From NCBI GenBank assembly GCA_964488865.1, contig CAZAWR010000016.1:69523-133522 (forward strand): 64,000 nt of DNA. The letters are read 5' to 3'. Of this stretch, positions 40,932 through 48,711 are shown one piece after another. Position numbers and translations under genes: made by a program. Source of the stretch: MWCO01 sp964488865 (lineage in GTDB: Bacteria; Myxococcota_A; Polyangia; Polyangiales; Polyangiaceae). The notes below the pieces were generated by a model. The model made no database searches. It was given only the letters and a program-made list of their open reading frames with translations, and had not been told where the DNA came from. Each line of letters starts with the position of its first letter. Within the stretch, counting starts at the first letter, position 1.

Positions 40932-41507
40932 ATGCCAACCAAAAAGTCCCCGTCTCCAGCCGAGATCCTCACCGCAAGCGACGTGGCCCGGTTCTGCGAA
41001 GTCGAGCTCAAGACCGTTCACAACTGGTGCGACAAGGGGAAGCTCCGTTGCTTCCGCACCCCGGGCCGCCACCTGCGGTTTCGTCGCCTCGAGGTCGTCG
41101 CCTTCCTGGAGGAGTACGGATATCCCATCCCGGAGTTCCTCCGCATCGCGAAGCCCAAGGTCATCGTCCTCGACGAGGACCCCAACGTCCTCGCTGCCCT
41201 CCGGCGTGCCCTCTCCCGCCGCTTCGAGCTGTTCACGTTCCAGGAGCCGGCGGACGCCATCGTTGCGGTCGGCTCCGTGCAACCCGAGGCTGTGGTTCTC
41301 GACGCCAAGACGCAATCCCTTGACGGGCTCCGGCTCCTCGAGCGGCTCGGAAACATGGATGCGACCGCCCACATTCGAACGGTCGTGTACGCGTCCGAAA
41401 AAATGCGCAAGCCGGCGATCGAGGCCGGCGCCTCCGACTTCGTGGTCAAGGGAGAGGTGTCGGAGCTTCGCGAGAGCCTGGAGCGGCTGTTGGGGCTCGA
41501 GGAATAG
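40932..41507 (+). CDS. Excisionase/MerR-type HTH protein with receiver-like domain
   Basis: A 191-aa regulator. Residues about 10-60 are a winged helix of the BldC/MerR/excisionase type: LTASDVARFCEVELKTVHNWCDKGKLRCFRTPGGR-like, then HLRFRRLEVVAFLEEYGY. Residues about 70-190 resemble a response-regulator receiver: KVIVLDEDPNVLAALRRAL, PEAVVLDAKTQSLDGLRLLERLG and ASDFVVKGEVSELRESLERLL. The expected phosphoacceptor Asp is in VVLDAK and the acidic pair in LDEDP, so it may still accept phosphate; the conserved Lys is in VVKGE. No histidine kinase is adjacent. It is upstream of the arsenic operon by about 55 bp to its ArsR, on the same strand. Confidence 0.85.
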   Translation: MPTKKSPSPAEILTASDVARFCEVELKTVHNWCDKGKLRCFRTPGRHLRFRRLEVVAFLEEYGYPIPEFLRIAKPKVIVLDEDPNVLAALRRALSRRFELFTFQEPADAIVAVGSVQPEAVVLDAKTQSLDGLRLLERLGNMDATAHIRTVVYASEKMRKPAIEAGASDFVVKGEVSELRESLERLLGLEE

Positions 41508-41535
41508 CCCGGATCGTACCCTTGCCACTTGCACA

Positions 41536-41563
41536 TACTCGCCTATGCGATTATGAGTGGCCC
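41536..41563 (+). promoter_or_regulatory. Possible ArsR operator
   Basis: The AT-rich stretch ACTCGCCTATGCGATTATGAGT just before the arsR start has inverted ACTC...GAGT ends. Its position suits autoregulation, but the match is imperfect. Confidence 0.3.
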
Positions 41564-41974
41564 ATGCCCACCGAGCTCGACCTCGAACCCCTAGAAGACC
41601 TCGCCTCCGTCTTCAAAGGCCTCTCCGACCCCACCCGCCTCGCCATCCTCGGCCTCCTGCTCCTCGAGGAAGAGATGTGCGTCTGTGACATCGAGAACGT
41701 CCTCGGGATCACCCAGTCCCGCTCCTCCCGCCACCTGCGCTACCTCGCCAATGCCCGCCTCGTCTCCACCAAGCGTGTCGGCCCCTGGGTCCACTACCGC
41801 ATCACCACCCGCAAGGACCCGACACGCCTCGCCGTGATCGACACCCTCCGCAAGACGTTGCACGGCCCCGGCATGAAGGGCCTCGAGAAACGCCTTGCCC
41901 AGTGGAAGCGCGCGAAGGGAACTTCCAGCGCTTGTGCCGCTGTCCCCTCCAAGCCCGAGGTCAGCCATGTCTGA
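41564..41974 (+). CDS. arsR: ArsR arsenite-responsive repressor
   Basis: A 136-aa ArsR repressor with the classical metal site: EEMCVCDIENVLG (the CVC box at helix 3), the HTH ITQSRSSRHLRYLANARLV, and wing RVGPWVHYRI. The CVC motif binds As(III)/Sb(III) and derepresses the operon. Its last codons overlap the start of the acr3 gene by 8 nt, so regulator and pump are translationally linked. It differs from the two other ArsR proteins in the window, which lack the CVC box. Confidence 0.92.
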   Translation: MPTELDLEPLEDLASVFKGLSDPTRLAILGLLLLEEEMCVCDIENVLGITQSRSSRHLRYLANARLVSTKRVGPWVHYRITTRKDPTRLAVIDTLRKTLHGPGMKGLEKRLAQWKRAKGTSSACAAVPSKPEVSHV

Positions 41975-43097
41975 TTCCGCCAAGCCCGTCCTCAAGCAAC
42001 TGTCCTTCCTGGACCGTTTCCTCACCCTGTGGATCTTCCTCGCCATGGCCGTGGGCGTCACCGCCGGCTACCTCTGGAAGGACAGGATCGAGGCCCTCAA
42101 CCAGGCCACCAGCGCCGGGACCACCTCCCTGCCCATCGCCATCGGCCTCATCCTCATGATGTACCCGCCCCTCGCCAAGGTCCGGTACGAAAAGCTCGGC
42201 AAGGTCTTTCGCAACACCCGCGTCCTCGGCCTGTCCCTCGTCCAGAACTGGATCATCGGCCCCGTCCTCATGTTCCTTCTCGCGGTCGTGTTCCTGCGCG
42301 ACTTCCCCGAGTACATGGTCGGCCTCATCCTCATCGGCCTCGCCCGCTGCATCGCCATGGTCATCGTCTGGAACGACCTCGCCAAGGGCGACACCGAGTA
42401 CTGCGCCGGCCTCGTCGCCTTCAACTCGATCTTCCAGGTGCTCTTCTTCTCGATCTACGCCTACGTCTTCATCACCGTCGTGCCCACCTGGTTCGGCATC
42501 CAAGGCGTGGAGGTGAACATCACCATCGGCCAGATCGCCGAGAGCGTCTTCATCTACCTCGGTGTCCCCTTCCTCGCCGGCCTGCTCACCCGCTTCGTCC
42601 TGCGCAAGATCAAGGGCGACTCCTGGTACCACGACCGCTTCATCCCCACGATCAGCCCGATCACCCTCATCGCCCTGCTCTTCACGATCGTCGTCATGTT
42701 CTCCCTCAAGGGCGAGGCCATCGTGAAGGTCCCCCTCGACGTCGTGCGCATCGCCATCCCCCTTCTCATCTACTTCGTGGTCATGTTCCTCGTGTCCTTC
42801 TTCATGAGCAAGAAGGTGGGCGCGACCTATCCCCAGTCTGCCACCCTGTCGTTCACGGCCGCGTCCAACAACTTCGAGCTCGCCATCGCCGTTGCAGTGG
42901 CCACCTTCGGCATCCATCACGGTGCCGCGTTCGCCGCCGTCATCGGACCCCTGGTCGAAGTGCCCGTGCTCATCGGTCTGGTCAACGTGTCCCTCTGGCT
43001 CAAACGAAGATACTTCCCGGAGAGTGATGCCCAGCTCCAGGCGGTCGCCTGCTGCACAGCTACCACCCCCTCGGGCTCCGGAACCGAATCCCCGTGA
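41967..43097 (+). CDS. acr3: ACR3-family arsenite efflux permease
   Basis: A 376-aa inner-membrane pump with 10 helices. ACR3 signatures are visible: LILMMYPPLAKVRYEKLGKVF in TM2-3, LIGLARCIAMVIVWNDLAKGD with the catalytic Cys of TM4, and SFTAASNNFELAIAVAVATFGI in TM9. It exports arsenite driven by the proton motive force. The start at 41967 overlaps the arsR stop. The Cys-containing end (AVACCTATT) carries a CC pair that could bind As(III). It is followed 23 bp later by the reductase fusion gene. Confidence 0.95.
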   Translation: MSDSAKPVLKQLSFLDRFLTLWIFLAMAVGVTAGYLWKDRIEALNQATSAGTTSLPIAIGLILMMYPPLAKVRYEKLGKVFRNTRVLGLSLVQNWIIGPVLMFLLAVVFLRDFPEYMVGLILIGLARCIAMVIVWNDLAKGDTEYCAGLVAFNSIFQVLFFSIYAYVFITVVPTWFGIQGVEVNITIGQIAESVFIYLGVPFLAGLLTRFVLRKIKGDSWYHDRFIPTISPITLIALLFTIVVMFSLKGEAIVKVPLDVVRIAIPLLIYFVVMFLVSFFMSKKVGATYPQSATLSFTAASNNFELAIAVAVATFGIHHGAAFAAVIGPLVEVPVLIGLVNVSLWLKRRYFPESDAQLQAVACCTATTPSGSGTESP

Positions 43098-43120
43098 CCC
43101 GTCTCCAAAGGAAAGCACCC

Positions 43121-43825
43121 ATGAACGTCGAAGTGCTCGTCACGCCCGACTGCCCCCACGCCCAGCGCGCGATCACCCGCGTCCGCGACGTCGTAGAAGG
43201 TCTCGTGCCCGGAACGACCGTTCACGAAGTGCTCGCGGCGTCCGAGCAGGACGCGCAGCGCCTTGGCTTGCCCGGCTCCCCCACCGTCCGCGTCGACGGC
43301 CGGGACGTCGATCCCTCGGGCGGCGAGCCTGCCTTCGCATGCCGCGTGTACGGGAACGGCGAGGGGATGCCGGACCGATGGCGCATCGAGGCGGCGATGA
43401 TTCGGTCGCTTCGTCCGAAACACCTCCTGTTTCTATGCGTGGCGAACTCGGCTCGCAGCCAACTCGCGGAGGGCATCGCGCGGTCCCTGGCCCCGGCGGG
43501 GGTGACGGTTTCCTCCGCGGGGTCGGAGCCCACGAAGGTGCGCCCCCAGGTGATCAAAGTGCTCGAGGAGCTTGGCCTGGACATCTCCAGCCACCGTTCC
43601 AAGTCCGTGAACGACGTGGATGCCTCGTCCGTGGAGGCCGTGATCACGCTGTGTGCCGAGGAGGTGTGTCCGGTGTTCCTCGGAAAAGCCTACCGCGCGC
43701 ACTGGGGGCTGCCTGACCCGGCCGGCGTGCAGGGCGACGAGGACACGGTGCTCGACGCGTTCCGGGCGACCCGGGACGAGCTTCGCCGGAGGCTCTCCGT
43801 GCTGTTCGACGGTTGGGACGCATGA
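43121..43825 (+). CDS. Thioredoxin-like domain fused to low-MW-phosphatase-type arsenate reductase
   Basis: A 234-aa fusion. Residues 1-95 are a thioredoxin-like domain with VTPDCPHAQRAITRVRD (CPDCPH-type redox site, here DCPH) and GSPTVRVDGRDVDP with the cis-Pro loop. Residues about 100-234 are a low-MW tyrosine-phosphatase-fold arsenate reductase: LLFLCVANSARSQLAEGIAR holds the CX5R active site, followed by ISSHRSKSVND and a downstream Cys pair (CAEEVC) in place for the reductive relay. The result would be a self-contained As(V) reductase. The start at 43121 is preferred over GTG 43094 because AAAGGAAA lies 8 nt upstream. It overlaps the next thioredoxin gene (ATGA). Confidence 0.88.
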   Translation: MNVEVLVTPDCPHAQRAITRVRDVVEGLVPGTTVHEVLAASEQDAQRLGLPGSPTVRVDGRDVDPSGGEPAFACRVYGNGEGMPDRWRIEAAMIRSLRPKHLLFLCVANSARSQLAEGIARSLAPAGVTVSSAGSEPTKVRPQVIKVLEELGLDISSHRSKSVNDVDASSVEAVITLCAEEVCPVFLGKAYRAHWGLPDPAGVQGDEDTVLDAFRATRDELRRRLSVLFDGWDA

Positions 43826-44229
43826 CGGGCGGCGACGGGTCTCCGCGCCGCACTTGGCTGCTGGGCGTGATCGGGCTGGTCACGCTGGGCGGAATCGGGT
43901 GGAGCCTGTCGCGTCGTGGTTCGTCGAAGGCGGTGGAGATTCCTGCCGGGGTGCCCACGCTGCTGGACTTCGGGATGGATGTTTGCGCCCAGTGCAAGCA
44001 GACCCGGGCGATGCTCGAGCGGTTGACGCCGGGCTATGAGGGGCGGCTGCAGGTGCGATTCATCGACGTGCGGGACGACGCGAACGAAGCACTGGCGGCG
44101 AAGTACAAGATGCGGGTGGTCCCCTTGCTTGTGCTGCTCGACGCGGCGGGGCGGGAGGTCTGGCGTCACGAGGGGCTCCCTCAGGAGGCGATGCTGCGGG
44201 CCAAGCTCGACGAGGTGGCCGGGCCGTGA
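43822..44229 (+). CDS. Membrane-anchored thioredoxin
   Basis: A 135-aa protein. An N-terminal transmembrane helix (TWLLGVIGLVTLGGIGWSL) is followed by a thioredoxin domain with DVCAQCKQTRAML (CxxC) and VVPLLVLLDAAGREV (cis-Pro). The Trp of the classical WCGPC motif is absent. It starts within the end of the reductase fusion gene (ATGA) and its stop overlaps the following 56-aa gene, so all are in one transcript. It may supply electrons to the arsenate reductase. Confidence 0.85.
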   Translation: MTGGDGSPRRTWLLGVIGLVTLGGIGWSLSRRGSSKAVEIPAGVPTLLDFGMDVCAQCKQTRAMLERLTPGYEGRLQVRFIDVRDDANEALAAKYKMRVVPLLVLLDAAGREVWRHEGLPQEAMLRAKLDEVAGP

Positions 44230-44396
44230 AGGCGCAAGAACCTGCTGCAACGGCCAGCGCCGCGACGCACGCCGCGCACGGCATGGAGCCCTGTGCGTGT
44301 GAGCAGCAGACGCTGGGAGCCACACCGTGGGTGATGGGCGCGCTGGTGTTGTTTCTGGCGTGGCGGGTGGTGCGGGGCAGACGAAGAGCAAGATAA
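44226..44396 (+). CDS. 56-aa small membrane protein of the arsenic operon
   Basis: Starts at a GTG overlapping the thioredoxin stop and ends at TAA 44394-44396. The protein reads VKAQEPAATASAATHAAHGM, a central EPCACEQ with a CxC, then one hydrophobic segment (WVMGALVLFLAWRVVRG) and a basic tail RRRAR. The single helix and CxC suggest a membrane-bound Cys donor or metal-binding accessory to the preceding thioredoxin. No family is recognised. Codon use is normal for the region and the gene is likely translationally coupled. Confidence 0.7.
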   Translation: MKAQEPAATASAATHAAHGMEPCACEQQTLGATPWVMGALVLFLAWRVVRGRRRAR

Positions 44397-44448
44397 CTAG
44401 ACGCTTCCTTTGCCAACGAAGGCCGGTACGTCTGCAAGGTCTCAGCGG

Positions 44449-45024
44449 CTACTCGAGAAGCTCGAGGTTCTCGTAGAGGAGGTCCACGGGAACCTCGCAG
44501 CCCAGACCCGGCACCGCCACCCATCCCCCCGTCAGTTCCGTGAGAAGCCACTGTCCCGTGTCGAGACGGTGGTAGTGCTCCACCCGAGGCTCCGTCTGGG
44601 AGACGAACAGGACATCCTGCAGCGAGCCTATCGTTCGATAGTGCGCGAACTTCGGGCCTCGGTCATCGTTCTCCGTCGACTCGGAGAGCACCTCGACGAT
44701 CACCGTGGGGTTGACGACGCTCTGGGGGGGAGGGCCGTGCAAGACAGGTCTTCCGCATACCACCATGACGTCAGGGTACGTGTACATGCCCGTTGCCGGA
44801 ACGTGCAGCCGCTGATCGCTGCCGAGTACGATGCACTTGCCACCCGCGGACCCGAGCGCGGTCCGGAGTGCGAACACGACGTTGCTCACGACGAGGTTGT
44901 GAGCAGGAGAGGCCCCCGCCATGTCGTAAGCGACCCCGTTGATGAGCTCATGCTTCGCTTCGCTTCGCGCTTCCAGAGCGAGATACTCCGCCTCCGAGAG
45001 GCGCATGGGCGATGCCGGCTTCAT
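44449..45024 (-). CDS. Uma2 family endonuclease-like protein
   Basis: A 191-aa protein with the Uma2 order: RLSEAEYLALEARSEAKHELINGVAYDMAGASPAHN, then YTYPDVMVVCG, then VNPTVIVEVLSESTE, followed by DRGPKFAHYRTIGSLQDVLFVSQ and a C-terminal strand set. It has the conserved E-x-K-H-E-L and (P)D...E-VLS-x-S-T PD-(D/E)XK-like residues. Uma2 proteins are common in cyanobacteria and myxobacteria, with no firm function. The start is taken at 45024; a Met at 45006 is the alternative. It is divergent from the cytochrome gene. Confidence 0.9.
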   Translation of the reverse strand: MKPASPMRLSEAEYLALEARSEAKHELINGVAYDMAGASPAHNLVVSNVVFALRTALGSAGGKCIVLGSDQRLHVPATGMYTYPDVMVVCGRPVLHGPPPQSVVNPTVIVEVLSESTENDDRGPKFAHYRTIGSLQDVLFVSQTEPRVEHYHRLDTGQWLLTELTGGWVAVPGLGCEVPVDLLYENLELLE

Positions 45025-45089
45025 GGATGATGGATAGCACTTGACGTCAGTCGGGTCGACTGCGGGGGAGTGCCGGACCGATGGCCCCA

Positions 45090-45189
45090 CAACCCGTCGC
45101 ACCGCAGCTACCCACATCCGCACAAGCAACGAAACCATCTGCGGTTCTCTGCGGAATCTGCAGCCAACTCCGAAGGCTCCGGATCTGGG
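45090..45189 (+). repeat. Dispersed repeat family R, copy 1
   Basis: Runs from AACCCGTCGCACCGCAGC to GGCTCCGGATCTGGG. It shares about 85-90 percent identity with the copies at 52722-52869 and 60854-61008, judged by eye. This copy lacks the 5' block that the other two share. It ends about 110 bp before the cytochrome-barrel start. Confidence 0.85.
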
Positions 45190-45298
45190 TTGCCGCGGGG
45201 TCATTGATCCGCCCCTTCGCCTGGGATAGCGTTCCGTCTCTCGGGCCGGCGTGACGCTCATGTGGGCGCCTGGTCGTGCTCTGCGAGGGAGCGGCTCC

Positions 45299-46453
45299 AT
45301 GCACACGGCAGCCAAGCATTCGACCCTTCTCCTGATGACCGCCGCCCTAGGCGCGATCCTCGGAAACCTAGCCCCGATCGGACGGGCCGACGCGGCGCGG
45401 GACCCGCGACAACCCCTCCTGCCCACCTCCCTGTCGGGCGCGGAGATCTACACTGCCGCGTGCGCGAGCTGTCACGGCGTACGAGGTCAAGGCGAGCCGA
45501 AGGCTCACGTCGGTTTCGATCTGCCCCTCGCGGACTTCACGGACTGCAGCTTCGCCACCCGAGAGCCAGACTCGGACTGGTATGCCGTTACGCACGACGG
45601 CGGCCCCGCGCGCGGCTTTTCGGAGCTGATGCCCGCGTTCGGCGACGCCCTCACCCACGAGCAGATCCAACGAACGATCGCCCACATGCGTACGTTCTGC
45701 GAAGAGGACGCGTGGCCTCGCGGCGACCTCAACTTCCCCCGGGCCATGTTCACCGAGAAGGCCTTCGTCGAGGACGAGGTCGTGCTGACCACCGCGGTCG
45801 GGCTCGAAGGACCGGGGTCTGTGACCAACGAGCTCACCTACGAGACTCGCTTCGGCGCCCGCAACCAGCTCGAGATCACGGTTCCCTATCATGTGCGCGA
45901 GCGCGCGGCCGAGCAAGGCGGCGACTGGACGAGCGGGATCGGTGACCTGGCCCTCGGGGTCAAGCGCGTGATGGTGCACAGCCTAGGGACCGGATCCATC
46001 GCGAGCCTGGGCGCCGAGGCCATTCTGCCTCTGGGTAACGAGGACGAAGGCTTTGGCAAGGGCATGGTGGTGTTCGAGCCGTGGCTCGGTGTCGGGCAAG
46101 ACTTGGGCGCCGACGCGTTCGTCCACGTGCAAGCTGGCGGCGAGATCCCGACCGAGGACGCCCCGTACGACCTGTTCTGGCGGACCGCCCTCGGCATGAG
46201 CTTCTCCCAGGCCAACTTCGGAAGAACCTGGTCTCCCATCGTCGAGGTGCTTGGCAAGCTCGAGCTCGAGGAAGGCAAGACACCCGACTGGGACGTCGTG
46301 CCCCAGTTCCAGGTCACCCTCAACACGCGACAGAACATCATGATGAACCTGGCAGCCAGACTGCCCATCAACAACACCGACGAGCGGAGCAAGCAGATCC
46401 TCATGTACCTGCTGTGGGATTGGTTCGACGGCGGTCTGGACCAGGGGTGGTAG
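45299..46453 (+). CDS. Cytochrome c domain fused to outer-membrane beta-barrel
   Basis: A 384-aa exported protein. The start at 45299 has GAGGGAG upstream, and the signal peptide is MHTAAKHSTLLLMTAALGAI with cleavage near RADA|AR. A c-type heme motif, CASCH (residues 55-59), and a distal Met (FSELMPAFGD, about residue 114) make up a monoheme cytochrome c domain. From about residue 155 the sequence switches to alternating strands (ELTYETRFGARNQLEITVPYHV, IASLGAEAILPLGNED, ADAFVHVQAGGEIPTEDAP, QFQVTLNTRQNIMMNLAARL) of an outer-membrane barrel or phenol-degradation-type transporter. The next gene, 5 bp away, is a pentaheme cytochrome. A fused porin-cytochrome electron conduit is possible. Confidence 0.85.
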   Translation: MHTAAKHSTLLLMTAALGAILGNLAPIGRADAARDPRQPLLPTSLSGAEIYTAACASCHGVRGQGEPKAHVGFDLPLADFTDCSFATREPDSDWYAVTHDGGPARGFSELMPAFGDALTHEQIQRTIAHMRTFCEEDAWPRGDLNFPRAMFTEKAFVEDEVVLTTAVGLEGPGSVTNELTYETRFGARNQLEITVPYHVRERAAEQGGDWTSGIGDLALGVKRVMVHSLGTGSIASLGAEAILPLGNEDEGFGKGMVVFEPWLGVGQDLGADAFVHVQAGGEIPTEDAPYDLFWRTALGMSFSQANFGRTWSPIVEVLGKLELEEGKTPDWDVVPQFQVTLNTRQNIMMNLAARLPINNTDERSKQILMYLLWDWFDGGLDQGW

Positions 46454-46457
46454 AACC

Positions 46458-48122
46458 ATGCGGACGAACGATCGAACACGCACGATGATGCAGGTCGCCC
46501 GTTGGGCGCTTCCGGTGCTCATGGTCCTAGCCGCCAGCAGCGCGGGCACGTCGGATGCCGAGGCGCAAGCTGCGGCCCCCGCCTCCGTCTTCCTCACCTC
46601 GGACCGTTGCATGGGTTGCCACAACGGCCTCACGACGCCCGACGGGCAAGACGTCTCCGTAGGCTTCGATTGGCGCCCATCCATGATGGCCAACGCGGCG
46701 CGGGACCCGTACTGGCAGGCCTCCGTGCGCCGCGAGACGCTGGACCACCCGTCGCTGCGCGGTGCCATCGAGGACAAGTGCTCGACCTGCCACATGCCCA
46801 TGTCCCGCTTCACGCAGAAGCAGGCAGGCGCTTCGGGTCAAGTCCTCTCCCACTTGCCCATCGGCTCGGCGGCCACGCCTGACGCGCTGCTCGCGGCCGA
46901 CGGGGTCTCGTGCAGCGTCTGCCACCAGACGCAGCCGGCGAACTTCGGGCGAGAGGAGAGCTTCACCGGGGGGTTCCTCGTCGACACGCGCCTGCCCGCC
47001 GGTCGACGGCAGGTCTTCGGCTCTTTCGAGGTCGAAGCCGGGCGTCGTCGGGTCATGCAGTCGTCCGCGGGGTTCTTGCCGGTGCGCTCGTCCCATCTCA
47101 AGCAGTCGGAGATGTGCGCCACGTGCCACACGCTTTTCACGCACGCTTATGATTCCCAGGGCCGCGAGGTGGGCAAGCTCCCCGAGCAGGTGCCCTACCT
47201 CGAGTGGCGGCACAGCGCCTATCGCACCACGCAGAGCTGTCAATCTTGCCACATGCCGGCGATTCAAGTGCCGTCGCCCATCACCAGCGTCCTGCCCAAT
47301 CCTCACGAGGGCGTGTCCCGGCACGTCTTTCGGGGCGGGAACTTCTTCATGCCCCGCCTGTTCAACCGCTACCGCGCCGAGCTGGGGGTCGTCGCCTCGC
47401 CGCAGGAACTCGAAGCCGTCGCGCGTCGCACGACGGACCACCTGACCACGCGGTCCGCTCGCTTGACGATCGACCAGACCGTTGGGTCCGAGGGGGTTCT
47501 CGACATCGACGTGACGGTGCAGAACCTGGCGGGACACAAGCTGCCAACCGCTTACCCCTCGCGCCGTGTGTGGATCCATCTGACCGTCGTGGGGAGCGGA
47601 GGCCAGGTGCTGTTCGAGTCGGGTCGCTTGATGCCGAACGGTCAGATCGTGGGCAATGACAACGATGCCGATCCCGCGCGCTACGAGCCGCACCACGAGC
47701 TGATCCAGCGGCGCGACCAGGTCCAGATCTACGAGGCCGTCATGGTGGATGCCGACAAGCGCGTGACCACCGGCTTGCTGCGCGGTGTGCAGTTCATCAA
47801 GGACAATCGCATCTTGCCCGCCGGGTTCGACAAGGCGACCGCAGGGGCCGACATTGCCGTGCGCGGTCACGCCGCGAACGATGGTGACTTCACGGCGTCG
47901 ACCGACCGGGTTCGCTACCGGGCGAGCGTGGCGGGGGCGCAGGGGCCGGTGCTCGTGCGCGCGGAGTTGTGGTACCAACCCATCGGGTTCCGGTGGGCGG
48001 AGAACCTCGCCGGTCATTCCACCTCCGAGACGAATCGCTTCGTGAGTGCGTACCGATCCATGTCGGATGCGTCGGCCATCATGCTCACCAGCGCGGAGCG
48101 TCGCATGGAAGACCTCCCCTAG
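46458..48122 (+). CDS. Pentaheme c-type cytochrome
   Basis: A 554-aa exported protein. A hydrophobic signal (ALPVLMVLAASSAG) is followed by five CxxCH motifs: CMGCH (about residue 51), CSTCH, CSVCH, CATCH and CQSCH. Trailing His residues (e.g. HMP, HQT) could act as axial ligands. After the hemes the protein has a ~200-residue beta-rich domain (GVLDIDVTVQNLAGHKLPTA, RVWIHLTVVGSGGQVLFESGR). It lies 5 bp after the cytochrome-barrel gene and is probably its electron partner on the periplasmic side or cell surface. Confidence 0.92.
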   Translation: MRTNDRTRTMMQVARWALPVLMVLAASSAGTSDAEAQAAAPASVFLTSDRCMGCHNGLTTPDGQDVSVGFDWRPSMMANAARDPYWQASVRRETLDHPSLRGAIEDKCSTCHMPMSRFTQKQAGASGQVLSHLPIGSAATPDALLAADGVSCSVCHQTQPANFGREESFTGGFLVDTRLPAGRRQVFGSFEVEAGRRRVMQSSAGFLPVRSSHLKQSEMCATCHTLFTHAYDSQGREVGKLPEQVPYLEWRHSAYRTTQSCQSCHMPAIQVPSPITSVLPNPHEGVSRHVFRGGNFFMPRLFNRYRAELGVVASPQELEAVARRTTDHLTTRSARLTIDQTVGSEGVLDIDVTVQNLAGHKLPTAYPSRRVWIHLTVVGSGGQVLFESGRLMPNGQIVGNDNDADPARYEPHHELIQRRDQVQIYEAVMVDADKRVTTGLLRGVQFIKDNRILPAGFDKATAGADIAVRGHAANDGDFTASTDRVRYRASVAGAQGPVLVRAELWYQPIGFRWAENLAGHSTSETNRFVSAYRSMSDASAIMLTSAERRMEDLP

Positions 48123-48147
48123 GGACCCTAGGCACGACGAGCCAATC

Positions 48148-48624
48148 ATGACGTTCTCCTTCTCTGTCACGGAAACCATGCGCGGTCTCCACCACTTCGT
48201 GGACCCATCCCTCGGTGCGCCCGACGACCGACCGATGCACTTCCGCATCGACTGGGGCGCCCCCGTTGGGTCGCTCAATCCCCTTTCCGACGGGTTCATG
48301 CGTCACCAAGCGACGGGGACCCTCTTCGCCGAGGGACTCACCCCGGAACCCGTACCCTGCACCGGGACCTTGGCTGTCGACTACCTGCGTGACCACACGA
48401 TCAAGTACGAGCTCGACTTTGCGTGTGCCGGTGCGCCGTACCGCTATGTGGGCCGCAAGACGGACGTGTACCTTCGTCATCCCTTGCAGCTGATCAAGAC
48501 GCACACGACGTGCTACGGGGCGATCACGGACGCGCAGGGCCGGACCGTTTCGCGCTCGGTGCTCCACTTCCCTCCGGAGACGATGCTGCCCTTCCTGATG
48601 AGCTTTCGGCTGCGCAAAGCGTAG
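48148..48624 (+). CDS. Lipocalin-like beta-sheet protein of unknown function
   Basis: A 158-aa soluble protein with no signal peptide: MTFSFSVTETMRGLHHFVDP, PMHFRIDWGAPVGSLNPLSDG, ATGTLFAEGLTPEPVPCTGTL, then a strand ladder (KYELDFACAGAPYRYVGRK, YGAITDAQGRTVSRSVLHF). The SVTETMRG opening resembles, from memory, an accessory N-terminal domain of long GMC-type oxidoreductases, here as a separate gene. It lies 25 bp downstream of the pentaheme cytochrome, on the same strand. Confidence 0.65.
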   Translation: MTFSFSVTETMRGLHHFVDPSLGAPDDRPMHFRIDWGAPVGSLNPLSDGFMRHQATGTLFAEGLTPEPVPCTGTLAVDYLRDHTIKYELDFACAGAPYRYVGRKTDVYLRHPLQLIKTHTTCYGAITDAQGRTVSRSVLHFPPETMLPFLMSFRLRKA

Positions 48625-48711
48625 TCGCAGAGGGGCTTCTCCGCGCATGCCGCGGCGCGACGGTTTTCGTCGCCATCCCCGCTGTTTGGCGATAGCGTGC
48701 ACCGAACGGAC

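Noticed and set aside
45041..45229. Short open frames inside repeat family R (similar peptides at 52724 and 60784)
   Set aside because: The frame is shared because the DNA is repeated, but lengths and starts differ and no ribosome binding site is conserved; treated as repeat DNA.
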